Notes: a model not told the origin generated them from the letters alone. A stretch of 64,000 nucleotides of DNA from Tenebrio molitor (GCF_963966145.1 NC_091046.1:2728001-2792000), one strand, 5' to 3'. Positions 1 to 11,364 are shown, numbered from the stretch's first letter. Numbers and translations: made by a program.

Positions 1-79
1 TTTGGTCATCGTCGCGTTGTGACGTCTCACATCACGTATTAAAAGAAAGACTCTACCAAACACTTGTCTTTACGACGCA

Positions 80-92
80 GATAAATATAAAT
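80..92 (+). promoter_or_regulatory. TATA-like box of CAP copy 1
   Basis: An ATAAATATAAAT stretch lies about 145 bp before the start codon at 234. The same stretch, with the same downstream sequence (GCTTCTCAT..CTAGAA and CATAGCAACGT), precedes the intact copy at 32771. Conservation between two copies suggests a core promoter. No transcription start has been shown, and the box call is by eye. Confidence 0.4.
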
Positions 93-233
93 CTGCTCCC
101 AGCTTGGAGTGCTTCTCATATCTAGAATCATCTATGACATTTACGAGAAGATACCATAGCAACGTAGTAAACTTAATTTATACATTCTCGAAGGGTTGTC
201 GGTTTAACTTTACAAACTGTAGAATTATAAGAA

Positions 234-941
234 ATGTTAAAGAGAGCTGTTGTGTTTGTGATGTTGTTAAGTGTCCGTGCATCTCAGGAAGAGTCTGACG
301 TGCTCGAGAAGAATCCCATAAAACAATTCGATTTTACAAAATTCGACTATTGTAGCATTAATGCAAATTGCAAACACAAAGGCGACAAACATTCGGCATG
401 CGATTGTAAGTTGAGAGCACCACGTACTCTATTATCGGACGACCTGGTACAATTCCGTCAAGATATCCTCGATAAGCACAACCAATTGAGAAATTTATTC
501 GCATCTGGCAAAGAAACACACAAATACATGTTCGGAAGGACAGCTAGTAACATGATGGTCTTAAACTACGACTTAGAGCTCGAATACATAGCCAGATGCT
601 ACGGAGGGTACTTTGTGAAGAGCCATGATAAGTGCAGGATCTACCATGATAAAACACCAGTTGGACAGAACCTAGGAGGATATAGTGCAAATGTGCCGAA
701 AAGACATATGGTACACATGGAGAACTGGTAAGTAGGCGGGTGAAGAGCACACGAATCGTTTTATTTGCATATTTTGTAATTATTTTGACGAGATTTTAGG
801 TACAACGAAGTGCGATTCATCGACAGTCCCAAATTTTTTTTTGATCCATTCGAAGGACGACGCCCTAAAAGTAATGACGGTATTGGCCACTTTACAGCGT
901 TCGTGTGGGCGGAAACGAAGTTTGTGGGATGTGCAAGAGTA
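234..941 (+). pseudogene. CAP (antigen-5-like) gene copy 1, 5' portion, split by a transposon
   Basis: Exon 1 is 234-727 (donor GTAAGT) and exon 2 begins at 800 after TTTTAG. The intron is phase 2 and splits a Trp codon, as in all copies here. Visible features are a signal peptide (about residues 1-17), a Cys-rich stretch, a DKHNQLRN helix, VGQN, YNEV and a CAP signature GHFTAFVW. In exon 2 the frame runs to 941, where a CMC transposon begins; the rest of the gene resumes at 8152. CAP proteins of the insect antigen-5 group are normally secreted and bind sterols or lipids, but the role of this one is unknown. As it stands the gene would end in transposon sequence. The two parts are in the same frame, so loss of the element would leave about 314 codons open. 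Confidence 0.85.
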
Positions 942-1284
942 CACACAGAGAACAGTTTATTTCAAATAAATAAAATTAATTATTCACCAATAAATGATTT
1001 CTTTACCGGCGGCGAATTAAACTTTTATTTATAGGAACTAAACCATTTAATTGCATTACATTTGCTATTGACCACAAACGCTTAATTACAAATTTGGAGT
1101 TTTGCTTATTTGGAGTCACTTAAATTTGTTTGTGAGAATTAAAACATTGCGAACAAATTTCGATAGTTTTATTAGCCTCCAGTTGGCTTTACTGCGCACA
1201 ACAAATGTATATTTTAATTTTCTTACCTTCTTTATTTATAAGAAGTTACAATTTATTTCTAGAAACTGCAAGTTTATTAGCATG

Positions 1285-1644
1285 TACTATCGCGGCCAAA
1301 ATACTTTGGTCGTCAATGTGACATAAATGACATTCAATTGTAAAGCAAACTTTAGGATGTTTAACCTTATTTTTTACTACTGTCAAAATTATTTTAATCT
1401 ATCAGTGTCATACGGGTGGGGTAAATCCCAGCTGCGGAGGCAGGGTTCAAAAGCAAAAGATCAACATGGTCACGGTTTAGACAACCTTCAGAAGCAAGTA
1501 AGTCGATTCTATATTTATCAAAAACTGAAGGTGCCATATTTTTGACAAGAATAATTTGAAATTGTCATGTATATTGACATTAATACTTGATTTACATTTG
1601 AAGTGTCAAAAAGTGACGACCAAAGTATTTTGGCCGCGATAGTA
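1285..1644. mobile_element. Mariner-like MITE nested in the CMC element
   Basis: About 30-bp inverted repeats, TACTATCGCGGCCAAAATAC at the left and its complement at the right, bound 360 bp with a TA at each edge. It has no transposase frame. Its ends resemble those of the elements at 34426-34720 and 34780-35030 (TACTATCCCGGACACGGAAT type), so the three look like relatives. The interior holds a GC-richer stretch near 1415-1500 that ends in AAGCAAGTAAGT, which could be captured exon sequence. Confidence 0.65.
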
Positions 1645-2008
1645 CTCCAGCTTTACAGTTGCAGCAAAATGTGTGGATAGAACGTTCTATAGTTGTTTAT
1701 TTCAGAGTATCAAAATAGTCTTCTGAAAAATTAATTATCGGCTGTTAGTTGTGAAGGATTTATTAATGGCAAATTTATTGTTTATTCTTGAAATTTACAT
1801 ATTTTATCTATAGGTGGTATGTAGGTACATATTTGGAAATTAAAAAAATATATTTTGCAAATATTTTTTTATTTAAGAAATACTTACGTACTGGTTTATG
1901 TATACATGGTAACATTGCAGTTCTAACTAAACTACTTAACTAACTATTCTAACTAGACTACTTAACTAAATTACGAACGGAAAAGCTTATAAAATTGCCG
2001 AAAAACCT

Positions 2009-4290
2009 TTACTGAATAATTTTTGCAATCATATGTGTTCCATCAATTCCTATATGAATGGATCGAGGAATAATTAAATGTTGTGGATTAAGTTTTATAA
2101 TTCTTTTTCTATTTTGTTTAGTTGAAATCTCGATTTCAAATGCTGCCATGTGACTGTTAAAACCCACAGTGACACAACTGTCATAAACAATGTAAACGCT
2201 ACCGCTCCAGTCTGTGACAACATTTCGAATTACACCAAAAATTGGTTCACTTACGTCATTTGTTTTATCGTGAAAAGCATAACCGATTTTATAGAATATT
2301 CCATTAATTTTAGCCCAACTAACTACATACAAGTCACTGATGCAGTCTGTAGGAAATGCATCGTTTAAGTTATAATTCTGTAAAGTACCAAGGAATTTGC
2401 CAGTTTCAAACGAATTTTCGATTCCCTTATTACTCAAAAGTCTATATGCCAATCGCAATTGTAACTTTAGTGATAACGTATATGGTAAATTTATTCTAGA
2501 GTTAACAATGTGGGCATTAACTTTCGACAATTTATGCATAGCCTCATAACGAATGGACGATAGATGTTTTAGAGGACCAACACATAGCATAGTTGAAGGA
2601 TAGTGAACTAAAAAATGATACTTGGGTTTCAAGCCTTCTTGGAATAATTCTTGATAAAGACTGTTATGCTCGGCAATTAAACATTTTAAAAGGCTCAAAT
2701 TAGAAGTTGTAATTGCAGGACTCGTAATTATGTCGACTATATCATATAACAACAAATATAGCCTCCAATGTTCGTCTCCTTCTGGGATTTTGTCACCTAT
2801 TATTATTCCAAAGTAAGTTACAAGAGCAGCCATTTCTGAAGCCGACATTATTAAACAACCCTTAGTTAGATGATGGTCAGAAATTGCTGGTATAGGATTG
2901 CCTATGTCAACATTGCTGTTATATTGGAAGTATTTCAATCGGTGATTTAAGCAATTTAGTGAGATATATTTTTTTGATATCAGTTGTTTTATAATTTTCG
3001 CCATATCATATCTACAAATACCCTCATAAATGTCATGCATTAAGTCAAATGTGATATTTTCAACATTGTGATAGTTTTTTAAACTGTTAAAAATACAGGA
3101 ACCTTGAACCCCAAATTCTTTGTTAACGACGTCAAGCTTATAATTTTGTTGATTCCTCAAAGTGGAATAATTTTCAAAAATGGCCACCTGAGTTTCAGCT
3201 TTGCTGCTTCGACATTTACGACAAAAATAATGGCTGCTAAAAGATTCAGTAAATCCGAGCAAAGAGTTAAGTCCCAGATTATCTCCTAATACAGCAAATA
3301 AACAAAAGTAAACTCGCAAATTACCTTCTGGAAGTTGTAAAGTAACACCATTCGATTCTAGAAACTGTAATTCCTCAAGTAATGAATTAAATGCCTTTCT
3401 ATTTCCAAACATTGACCTATCAGAGCTGTACATTAATTGACAAAGAAAAATATTATTTAACGTTGAAGAAAAAGAAGGTGGAATGCCAGCAATTGTATAG
3501 TATAAGGCACCTATTTTATGTATACCAGCTTTAGAACCTAAAGGATTATTCGATTCAAAATCGTCATAGTACAGTAAAATCGGCAAAACAATTTTTTCAC
3601 CAAAAGTGTGTTGTAGATTTTTCCACAAGCTCCCACAAAAAATGCTAGACAATTCCTGATCCTTATTTGATTCACTGACAATAAATGATTGAATGACGGT
3701 AAAAACGCCAGGAAGTTCCAAAAATTTTTTTAAGCATTTTCGCATAGGAATTACTTGCGCCTCACATTTTCTTGAGCTCATGATAATTGTATTTTCCGGA
3801 TTTCTACGACTGTCCGGCATTTCACCAATAACAACAGACTTTGGCTGTATTAGGTATTTTTCAGATTCCATGTATTTAAAACGTTTATATTCTGTTTTAA
3901 AGTTTTCAAATACACTGAAGTTAAATATAAATATAAGGTTCCAATAAATTTTAAGAGACATCGAGTCAGATCTGTGTCTGTAAGTTGAACTGGTATATCT
4001 TTAGTGTTTATTTCATCAAAATCAGAAATGGCAGCATTATCATCTTTGTCATTTTGGGATACATTACTTCGATTACTTAAGTCACTGTCCACGCAAACGT
4101 TCCTTGTCTTAATATGGTTTGAGGCTACAACCAAATGATTACTGCTGTTCATATGTTTCTTCAAACTGAATACATTGGAAAATTTACGTAAACAATATTG
4201 ATAACCACATAAATAATTTTGCTGCAAAGGATGTTGTACTTTCAGATGAAAAATAAAAATATTGCATTTCAAAAAGGTTTTTCGACATTT
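2009..4290 (-). CDS. CMC (EnSpm-like) transposase with N-terminal zinc finger; frame break near 3.9 kb
   Basis: The main frame (3961-2009, 650 codons) carries the hallmarks of animal EnSpm-type transposases: FKTEYKRF near residue 21, LYYDDFE with DD at 133-134, GDNLGLNSLLGF with D227, a CRKC pair at 247-250, FDLMHDIYEG at 306-313 and RYEAMHK with E473. D134, D227 and E473 are plausible catalytic acids, assigned by resemblance only. Upstream, in a different frame (about 4290-3850), is a C2H2-type stretch with CGYQYC and HMNSSNH spacing, which often begins these proteins. The two frames overlap at 3961-3850, and I find no GT..AG intron that joins them. Either an internal deletion has removed the linker or a frameshift exists. 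No ATG opens the zinc-finger frame. The enzyme would cut and paste the element in the nucleus; this copy may be inactive. Confidence 0.75.
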
Positions 4291-4305
4291 CGCAACATTG
4301 TGATC

Positions 4306-7300
4306 CTATACTGATTTTTGATTTTTAATTTGATTGTGGAGTTGGAAGATCTGGGGCAGTTTTTTATCACTTTTTAAATGAATATCGTAAATGATCCACT
4401 GGATAAGAAACCATATATGTTCAGCCTCCAACGGATATTGTAAGTCAAAAACTATAAAAGACTTGAAACATACGTCAACGGCTTTCAGCAGAGTTGGCAC
4501 TGTATATAAAATGTCATGGATGTAGAGATGAACAGTCTGGATGTCGTAAAATGTTGGGCCGACGATGATGATGTATGGTTGGACGGTCATCCCAAAGCTG
4601 GCCATTTTAGTCCTTTTCGCCTCAATGGCATCGTGAATGTTACTTGGAGCCTGCAATTGCTATTACTAATATACTTGTTTCAATATAAACAGAATGATAT
4701 ACCTTAACGTGAAGAATGAAACCCTCCTGGGATTCTGCCACCGTAGGTTTCCAATAAGTTTTTCCTCCTTTCTTTACCACTTTGCTAGCATTGTTCGAAA
4801 CTGTTTCGAACAACACTAAAAACTTAATGACATCTTCGGAATCTACAGAAATCATATCGCACTTTATTTATATAGAACGCGCCAAGATAATTATGAATTA
4901 CCCTTTTTAAGCTTTCCGCCATTCAGCAATTCAAACAGTATGCCGTTGGTCGGCTTCTTGTTTTTTGATACTTCTAACACGCTTTCAAATGTTGATGGCC
5001 AATGTTCGAAAAGCATGCAAACTTTGTCTGTATATAGTTCTTCGAAATCACTTTCTATCTGAAAAAAACAAGGGAACCTAATTATGAAAACGTGTGTAGG
5101 GGTGCCCCATAATTATTCGTTTAAAAAATTTCAACGTTAGGTTTTGTTGCGCAAACTTGTGAAATAATGGGTTCCCTACCAGTTATTTTATAATTTAAAG
5201 CATTACCAGTAAATATCCCGTGGATAATTTTAAAATAGGCCAGTCGTCATAAATCGATGATATCGTAATGGGGTCGTTATTGGGGTTAGGAGAAGAAAAC
5301 TTTTTTCTTAGTTGGAATGATTTTTTCCAGTGCGCTAAAACACTTTCAAATGGCTCGCAATTGTTTTTGAGCCAATCTGCGCTTCTCATTACATCATCCA
5401 AATCTACAATGTAATTCGTTTTATAAATATAGATAATGTTACCCCATTTCCACTCATTATGGTATAAGCCCCTTCCCCACGCGGAAATGGAGGTACCTAA
5501 TATGCATAGGTCTACATACCAACATGAGATTCATCTCCACTTCCTCCATTATCGTCTTCAGAGGTATCCTTTTTGGATAGCATTTTGCATTTTCTTAAAA
5601 ATTGTAACATGTTTCGATTTTTGTCTACCAGTTTACCTCTTGCTATGCCAGCTGTATTGGTTTTGGAGTACCTTTTAGGAACTGGAGCAGAGAAGTACAC
5701 TTCTTTGCATTCTTTTGGAAATAATTCCACTATCGCATTGGCGACTTGTGACAATATGTCATTCGTGAGGCGGACGCTGGTGGAGAAAAATAATCATTGT
5801 AACACACCCACTGTTTACCACTTACGTAATTATAAGTACTAACTTTATATCGATATCAAAAAAGTTACAGATGACTATGTTCGTTAAATACCCTTGGCAC
5901 TTAGGACTCAACCCTCTGTCATTGTATGACGCCATTATGGCTTGGCCAGTAACAGTTTTAGCAAGTAATTTCTTTAGGTCAAAATCCACCATGCACTGAT
6001 GGAAAGTATTATCTCCAAGCTTCATTTTTTTAGGGAGAGGTTGATCTGATTGTTCATGTTCATTATTACTTTCTAGTATTAATATCTCAGCATTCAATAT
6101 TGTGTTCGAGAGAGGTTGATTTGTTGCCGATTGAACATTTTCGGTATCGTTGTCAAATTCTATTTCAGCGTTCAATCTGTCATTGACATACTCGTAACTG
6201 TTTGCAGATAAATTTGATGTTGATGGTATGGTGATGGTGGAAACTTCTGAATCTGTAATGTCAGGTGTATCCTCTGACGGTCGCTGATAATCGCCCTGTT
6301 GAACAGGAACGTATTATTCTATAGTGCACGTGATCATGTGATTCACAAGAAAGATAAACACACAAAAATAGTAAGCATAATAAGTATACTCATTTAAACC
6401 AAAAAAATGAAACGAAATAAGCTTACATGTAACGGTTGTGCATTATGTATATTATGATGCCAATGTCTCTTTATTCTTAATCGTTCACCTATTGACGGTA
6501 CAATTGTCGAAAATAATTCATCATTTCGTGTTAGTTGTTCCAACTCCTCTAGAGTAATTTGGTTTTCTACAATGAACATTTTTTATAATAATAAATTTTA
6601 CATTAATAATGCTACGAGGTATCTACATATTTTCACATTTACTTAGTTCCTATATACAGAACATTCACACAGAAAGTGCATAAGGATAGATAAAGAGAGA
6701 ATGATTAGTTCTTTATATTGAAAGTAAAAACTGTGCAAATAGACTCACTAATATACAATAACCATCAAAATTTTATAGAATATTATTGATGAGATAAAGA
6801 AGGAGAATTGATTATTCAATCCAGTATTTTTTTAATTCATAAATTTAGAAATTTAGAATGAGGTAATGTGTGTAATTAATACTTATTTATGTATAGTAAG
6901 ATTACTCAATAATGGACCCAGTTATTTCAAAAAGTTTGCGACAATTAGTGGAAGTAACCAACTGGATATTAAATTTTTGGCAGAAATTAACTCTAATAAA
7001 ATAAAATCTCACATGCTTAGCTTGGGGTTAACCATGTTTTAAAAGAGTGTGGAAATTACCCAGTTTAGTGACATTATGGAACAATTAGATATTTTGTTTA
7101 TTTATTTTTAAAAAATTTCAAAAACTTTTGAACATGCAATGACCATTATAAAAATTGGATAACTTAGTCCTCAGAAATTAATATCAACAATGCGCGCCAA
7201 ATTACACCCTGAACCTACATTTTTAGATAACTTCTGTGGCGCGAACGCCATAGTGCACAGACTTAGAGCGAGGAACAAAAATATGAAATTCATCTGTAGG

Positions 7301-7602
7301 AACGGGATGGGTGAGAACTGATAAGTGATAACTCTATCAGGATCAGGTGGTTACAAGCTGCTGCCCATTACTAAAGCTAAAAACGTGAAAATATGATAAA
7401 AATACTAAAATCCATTAGCCTTTGTGATTTAGTCTATTTTAATTTAGTACTGCCTTAGAAACAATCCTGCTGCAAGGTTCGATATGTAATGTTGCGCAAT
7501 AATAGGTAAAGGTAGGTACTCACCTGTGAAGACTTGCACCAAATGTTCTAGGTTACACTTTTCAATAAGGAATCTAGCTAGGTCCCAATATTGCTTTTCC
7601 AT
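4306..7602 (-). CDS. Accessory protein of the CMC element, eight exons, SAM-like N-terminus
   Basis: Exons by eye on the minus strand: 7602-7524, 6566-6427, 6295-5826, 5776-5520, 5403-5207, 5058-4902, 4842-4703 and 4650-4306. Every intron is GT..AG, every junction phase agrees, and the sum is 1785 nt (594 residues plus stop) with no internal stop. Residues 1 to about 70 have the helix pattern of a SAM domain (WDLARFLIEKCNLEHLVQVF ... ITLEELEQL ... GERLRIKRHW) split by the first intron. A polar, acidic region follows, then a conserved-looking block near LKKLLAKTVTGQAIMASYND, a basic PVPKRYSK/ARGKLVDKNRN stretch, and a hydrophobic C-terminal block with QPYIIIVGPTFYDIQ. The start is the first ATG, followed at once by the SAM-like helix. 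By analogy with two-gene CACTA elements it may bind transposon ends, but that is inference. Intron 1 (6567-7523) is long and holds nothing else I recognise. Confidence 0.7.
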
Positions 7603-8151
7603 TTTGATTATTTTTACTAAATTCCACAATTCACAAGAACACACTCACATTAGACGTTGGCACAGTCGAAATGCCAATATGCTAAATGCATTGTCATCCT
7701 TACAAAAATTTACTACAAAAGCACGTTCGTCGATACCCGATATCGGAAGAACGTAATTCTATTCTTATGAATAAAATTTAATAATGGTAACTAAATTGTT
7801 CTTTCATTTATATCCTTTTTGATTTGTTTGAAACAAAATCATTCCTCAGCTCATTCCCATAAAAAAATGTTATTAAACGCAAACAAATGTCTTACAGCAT
7901 TCAAACAAATCTTTTTGATTTTCTTCACACAAGGAAGTATTAGTTGTGTATAATAACGATATTGCAAATAAATGGTTTGGTTGCAGGAAATTGTCGTAAT
8001 TTTTTCTCATTTCTTCTAAGGAGTAAAGCTGTGTTCCGTATAAATTTTCTTAATATAGAGTAACAAATGGATGTGTGTGCAACTAAATAATACACCACAA
8101 GTAAAAACAGGAACGTTTATTAACGTAAAGCAGAAAATTTTTCTGTGTGTA

Positions 8152-8460
8152 TGGAATCCGGAGAATACGGTCCGTGTGTACAAATACGCGGTGATATGTA
8201 ATTATAAAAGAGCTGGAAATGTACACAAACGCTACATGTTTAAAGAAGGACCTCCGTGCACTAAATGCCCCGTCAACACGAAATGCAACGTGAAATATAC
8301 TTCTTTATGTGGACAAGACTATCCCGCCCCCACCGATCCTCCGACGCCTTTGAACCCAGTGAAGCCACCGCCAGCCGCAAAGGACAAAGGATCTGAACGG
8401 CTCGTCCCAACCCAGATAGTCTCGTTGTGTGCCCTCGTGGTTTTATCGTCTTTTTGCTGA
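8152..8460 (+). pseudogene. CAP gene copy 1, 3' portion of exon 2
   Basis: From 8152 the frame reads WNPENTVRVYKYAVICNYKR, the second CAP signature, then a Cys hinge (PPCTKCPVNTKC) and a Pro-rich linker. The tail SERLVPTQIVSLCALVVLSSFC is a polar residue cluster followed by a hydrophobic run ending at the stop, as in GPI-anchor signals. This completes the gene begun at 234. A polyadenylation signal AATAAA lies near 8477. An ATG at 8071 opens this frame inside transposon sequence, but there is no sign it is used. Confidence 0.85.
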
Positions 8461-8935
8461 ACCTGTTATTTACATCAATAAATTTCTCTTTTAGGTATAA
8501 CTGACATTACGTTTTCACTTTTGAAGATTTCTTCACAATCTTGACACGCAATGCTGCGATTTTTTTTTTCGCTTGGTCCTGTTTGCAGAAAGATCGCCAA
8601 GGCAAAGGTTGAGAACGGTTTTTTTCCTACGATGCCACGAGAATTGGCGGCAACATTTCACAGAGGGGACCGCGCTGTTCTATGCCGCCAGAGGTGCCGT
8701 TCGTCTTCCTCGAATTGTCATAACGGATTAAAGTTAGGTTATGTAACCAGGAAAACAAATAAATCCCCACAATATGTGTAAACAAGTAATGTAATTACAA
8801 TAAATAAATAAACAACAATTAACAATAATGTGTTTTAAATTACTCCGTAGAGCAAGTGTTGAAAATGGTAACCTTGAGGTTCGATGCACATTGTAACCCG
8901 CCTCTTCATGTTTTCAAAAACACCAATGAATGTCT
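8461..8935. other. Intergenic stretch after CAP copy 1
   Basis: It holds the CAP 3' UTR and AT-rich sequence with no convincing gene. Short frames at 8551-8781 and 8856-8930 have no recognisable motif. Confidence 0.4.
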
Positions 8936-9075
8936 CTTTGGAGCGGCGGTCGCAGAAATCAGATCATCGGAATGCAGGATTACCACGGGGGTCCCCCAAG
9001 GTTCGCTCCTGCCACATTTTCTGTTCTTCATTTTTACAGCAAGACGCCGCCACCACAACATGATAATATCAAATT
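8936..9075 (+). pseudogene. Jockey-type reverse transcriptase fragment
   Basis: The frame reads ECRITTGVPQGSLLPHFLFF IFTA, matching the GVPQGSxLxPxLFxxYT block of Jockey-clade reverse transcriptases. Only this block survives. The same block, with shared following sequence (AATTTGGAAT), lies upstream of the CAP copy at 32771, so it probably travelled with a segmental duplication. Confidence 0.65.
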
Positions 9076-9298
9076 GAAATTTGGAATAAAACGAGAAGAA
9101 CTTTAGGTACAACGTACATATTTGGAATTACAAATTTTACTATTGCAAGAAAGTAATTTGGTTGGAATGCTTCTCATCTAGAAGCAACGAAATTCATCTA
9201 TGAGACTCGTCAGAATGTGTCATAGCAACGTAGCAAATATAATTTTTTTACTTTCGAAATATTGTCGCTTTAACTTTACAAACTTTAAAGTCAAAAAA

Positions 9299-10240
9299 AT
9301 GTTAAAAAGGGTAGTTGTGTTCGTGATGTTGTTGAGTGTCTGTGCATCACAGGAAGAACCACAGGCTGACACGACTCTTCTGGTGATGGTTGAGGATTCC
9401 CAAGAAAAATTCGATTTTAGAAAATTCGACTATTGTAGTATTAATGAAAATTGCATGCACAAAGGCGACAAACATTCGGCGTGCGACTGCAAGATAAGAC
9501 CACCACGTACTTACGTATTGGACGATATAATACAATTCCGTCAAGATATCATCGACAAACACAACGAATTAAGAAATATGTTCGCATCCGGCAATGAACC
9601 AAATGAACACTTGAACGGAAAGACAGCTAGCAACATGATGGTCCTCAACTACGACTCAGAGCTCGAACACATCGCCAAATGCTACGGAGGGTACTTTGAG
9701 AAGGGTCATGACACGTGCAGGCACACGCATGATAAAGCATATACTGGACAAAACGTCGCAGGAACAGGTCTAAAAACGGCGAATGCTCACATAGAGAACA
9801 TAGAGCGATGGTAAGTAAACGGGTGGAGGGCGTAAGAATCGTTTTTTGACTTTGTCATTATTTTTGATTATATTTTGACTGAACGAGATTTTAGGTACAA
9901 CGAAGTGCGATTCATCGATAGCGCAGGGTATACTCCAATGCTCTCTAGGGACAGCCCCAAAGATGGCGGTATTGGCCATTTTACACAGGTCGTGTGGGCG
10001 ACTGCTATCGGCGTGGGATGTGCAAGAATATGGAATCCGGAGAATCCGCATTATGCCGGCGCGTACAAATTCGCGCTGATATGCAATTATAAAGCGGGTC
10101 CCGGTGGAACAGCTGGGAATATACAGGACACAAACATTTTTGAGGAAGGAGAGCCGTGCAGTAAATGTCCCTACGACACGAAATGTAATGATAAATATAC
10201 TTCTTTTTCTACTAGAGTTTGGAAAACTTCAACATTGTAA
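9299..10240 (+). pseudogene. CAP gene copy 2, truncated at its 3' end by inserted elements
   Basis: Exon 1 is 9299-9810 (donor GTAAGT) and exon 2 starts at 9895 after TTTTAG. The frame carries a signal peptide (VVVFVMLLSVCAS), Cys-rich segment, DKHNELRN, TGQNVAG, YNEV, a perfect CAP signature GHFTQVVWA, WNPEN, LICNYKAG and the hinge EPCSKCPYDTKC. Genuine CAP sequence ends at about 10204 (KYTS); the last 12 codons to the stop at 10240 come from inserted DNA. The missing end, including the hydrophobic tail, lies at 11494-11625 in the same frame. As it stands, a secreted protein of 285 residues without a C-terminal anchor signal could still be made. The TATA-like stretch seen upstream of copies 1 and 6 is absent here. 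Confidence 0.85.
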
Positions 10241-10286
10241 TACTAATTTGAGTTAGGAAAAGTGAAAAATTTCCTACTATGGGCGG

Positions 10287-10422
10287 AATAGTATATTGTT
10301 ATATAAGTGAGGAAAGGGATGCATTGCTAAACGAGAATGACAATTGGACCACGAGCGATAGCGAGTTGATCTAATCATTCAAGTTTAGCAATGGACCTTT
10401 CCTCACGTATATAACATACTAT
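10287..10422. repeat. Palindromic short element
   Basis: Arms of about 45 bp (AATAGTATATTGTTATATAA ... GAGGAAAGG ... ATTGCTAAAC and its near complement) flank a short loop. Transcribed, it would fold into a long hairpin. It carries no coding sequence. Confidence 0.6.
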
Positions 10423-10620
10423 TTTTTCCAACGTCAAGAGCTTTCGGTTTATCTTGCATAGGTATTATCAATTTATTATTTTATACAAATCAACATAGAA
10501 GTAAAATTTGAAAATCACGTTTCCATGCTCACAGTAAACAATAAAATTTAATTAATGAATGTCAAGTCGTGTTTTTACCAAAACTTGAAAATTAATCAGA
10601 ATTTACTAAACAAATAGTGA

Positions 10621-10868
10621 TGGAAGTAGAAGATAGTGTTGTAAATTTACCAAATACAGAAATTAAAGAAGCAGCGAACTAGGTATCTTTGGAATTATTA
10701 CCTATAAAATCTCGAGCACGCTACGGAAAGGAATACAATCCGTTACTGAGATGGAGACAAGTAGTAAGAAGTGCTAGTTTGGCGTCAACGTCAAGCTCTG
10801 TACCGACACGTTATTTAGTAAAAAAAAAATCAGGAACATTTGGAGTTTTAATTCGTGTAAAAAATTGT
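10621..10868 (+). pseudogene. Possible Crypton-like tyrosine recombinase N-terminal remnant
   Basis: From ATG 10621 the frame gives an acidic start, a stop codon (TAG at about 10679), and then VSLELLPIKSRARYGKEYNP followed by LLRWRQ. The pattern LLPxKSxxxYxxxYxxFxxW is typical of the N-terminal domain of Crypton-like and related eukaryotic tyrosine recombinases. The catalytic domain is missing. The match is from memory and weak, so treat it as a hint. Confidence 0.3.
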
Positions 10869-11364
10869 ACATTTAATTTCTATAATACTGATAAAAAAGT
10901 TAAGTATCTTTGTATGTGCTAATTGTTAATAAAGAATTCTTATAAATGTGTATGTATGTATGAACGTTATTTTAAAGAAAGTACCTAAATGGGGATCAAA
11001 TTTTTTTTTTACTTTCCCCACTAGTGAGGGAAGTGATTTACTTTCCTCACATGTGATGCAAACGCCTACTTTCATCTCTAAATTGAGTGATGGAAATGTC
11101 ATTTTCAGACTTGACGTTGGAAAAATAATATTTCAACACTAAAAGTTCAATTTTGGTCGTCTCCTGGGATACGTAACGTAAAACCTGGTATTTAATTGAG
11201 ACAAAAGCTTAAACGCCTTCACAATTTTTCATTAATAAATTGTTTCTCTATGGTAACGAAAGCAGAACAATTTTGATTTCGCTTTTTAATTTAGAAATAA
11301 TTAATAGTATATTAAAAATATCCAAATTTTATGTATTTTCCAAACTCCAGTAGAAAAAATCATG

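Larger units (their letters stand above)
942..8149 (-). mobile_element. CMC-superfamily (CACTA/Mirage-like) DNA transposon, about 7.2 kb
   Basis: The element interrupts exon 2 of CAP copy 1. Its ends are inverted repeats starting CACACAGA at both termini, and a TA on each side fits a 2-bp target duplication; a 3-bp GTA reading is also possible. Intact CAP copies read straight across this point, so the boundaries are well supported. Two genes lie inside on the minus strand in the order accessory gene (7602-4306) then transposase (about 4290-2009). The right 550 bp before the accessory gene should hold its promoter. The left 1.06 kb beyond the transposase stop is non-coding apart from a nested short element. 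CMC elements use CAC-type ends and 2-4 bp target duplications, and the transposase motifs agree. The intact accessory frame suggests a fairly recent insertion. Confidence 0.8.

Noticed and set aside
544..750. Antisense frames over CAP exon 1 (also at 9347-9562, 23393-23667, 31204-31392, 31475-31675, 32774-33025 and 33102-33290)
   Set aside because: They mirror the CAP coding exons and appear in each copy only because the sense sequence is conserved.
8071..8151. ATG at 8071 as a true start for the CAP 3' part
   Set aside because: The upstream 27 codons are transposon end sequence with no signal peptide; the CAP homology starts exactly at the element boundary.
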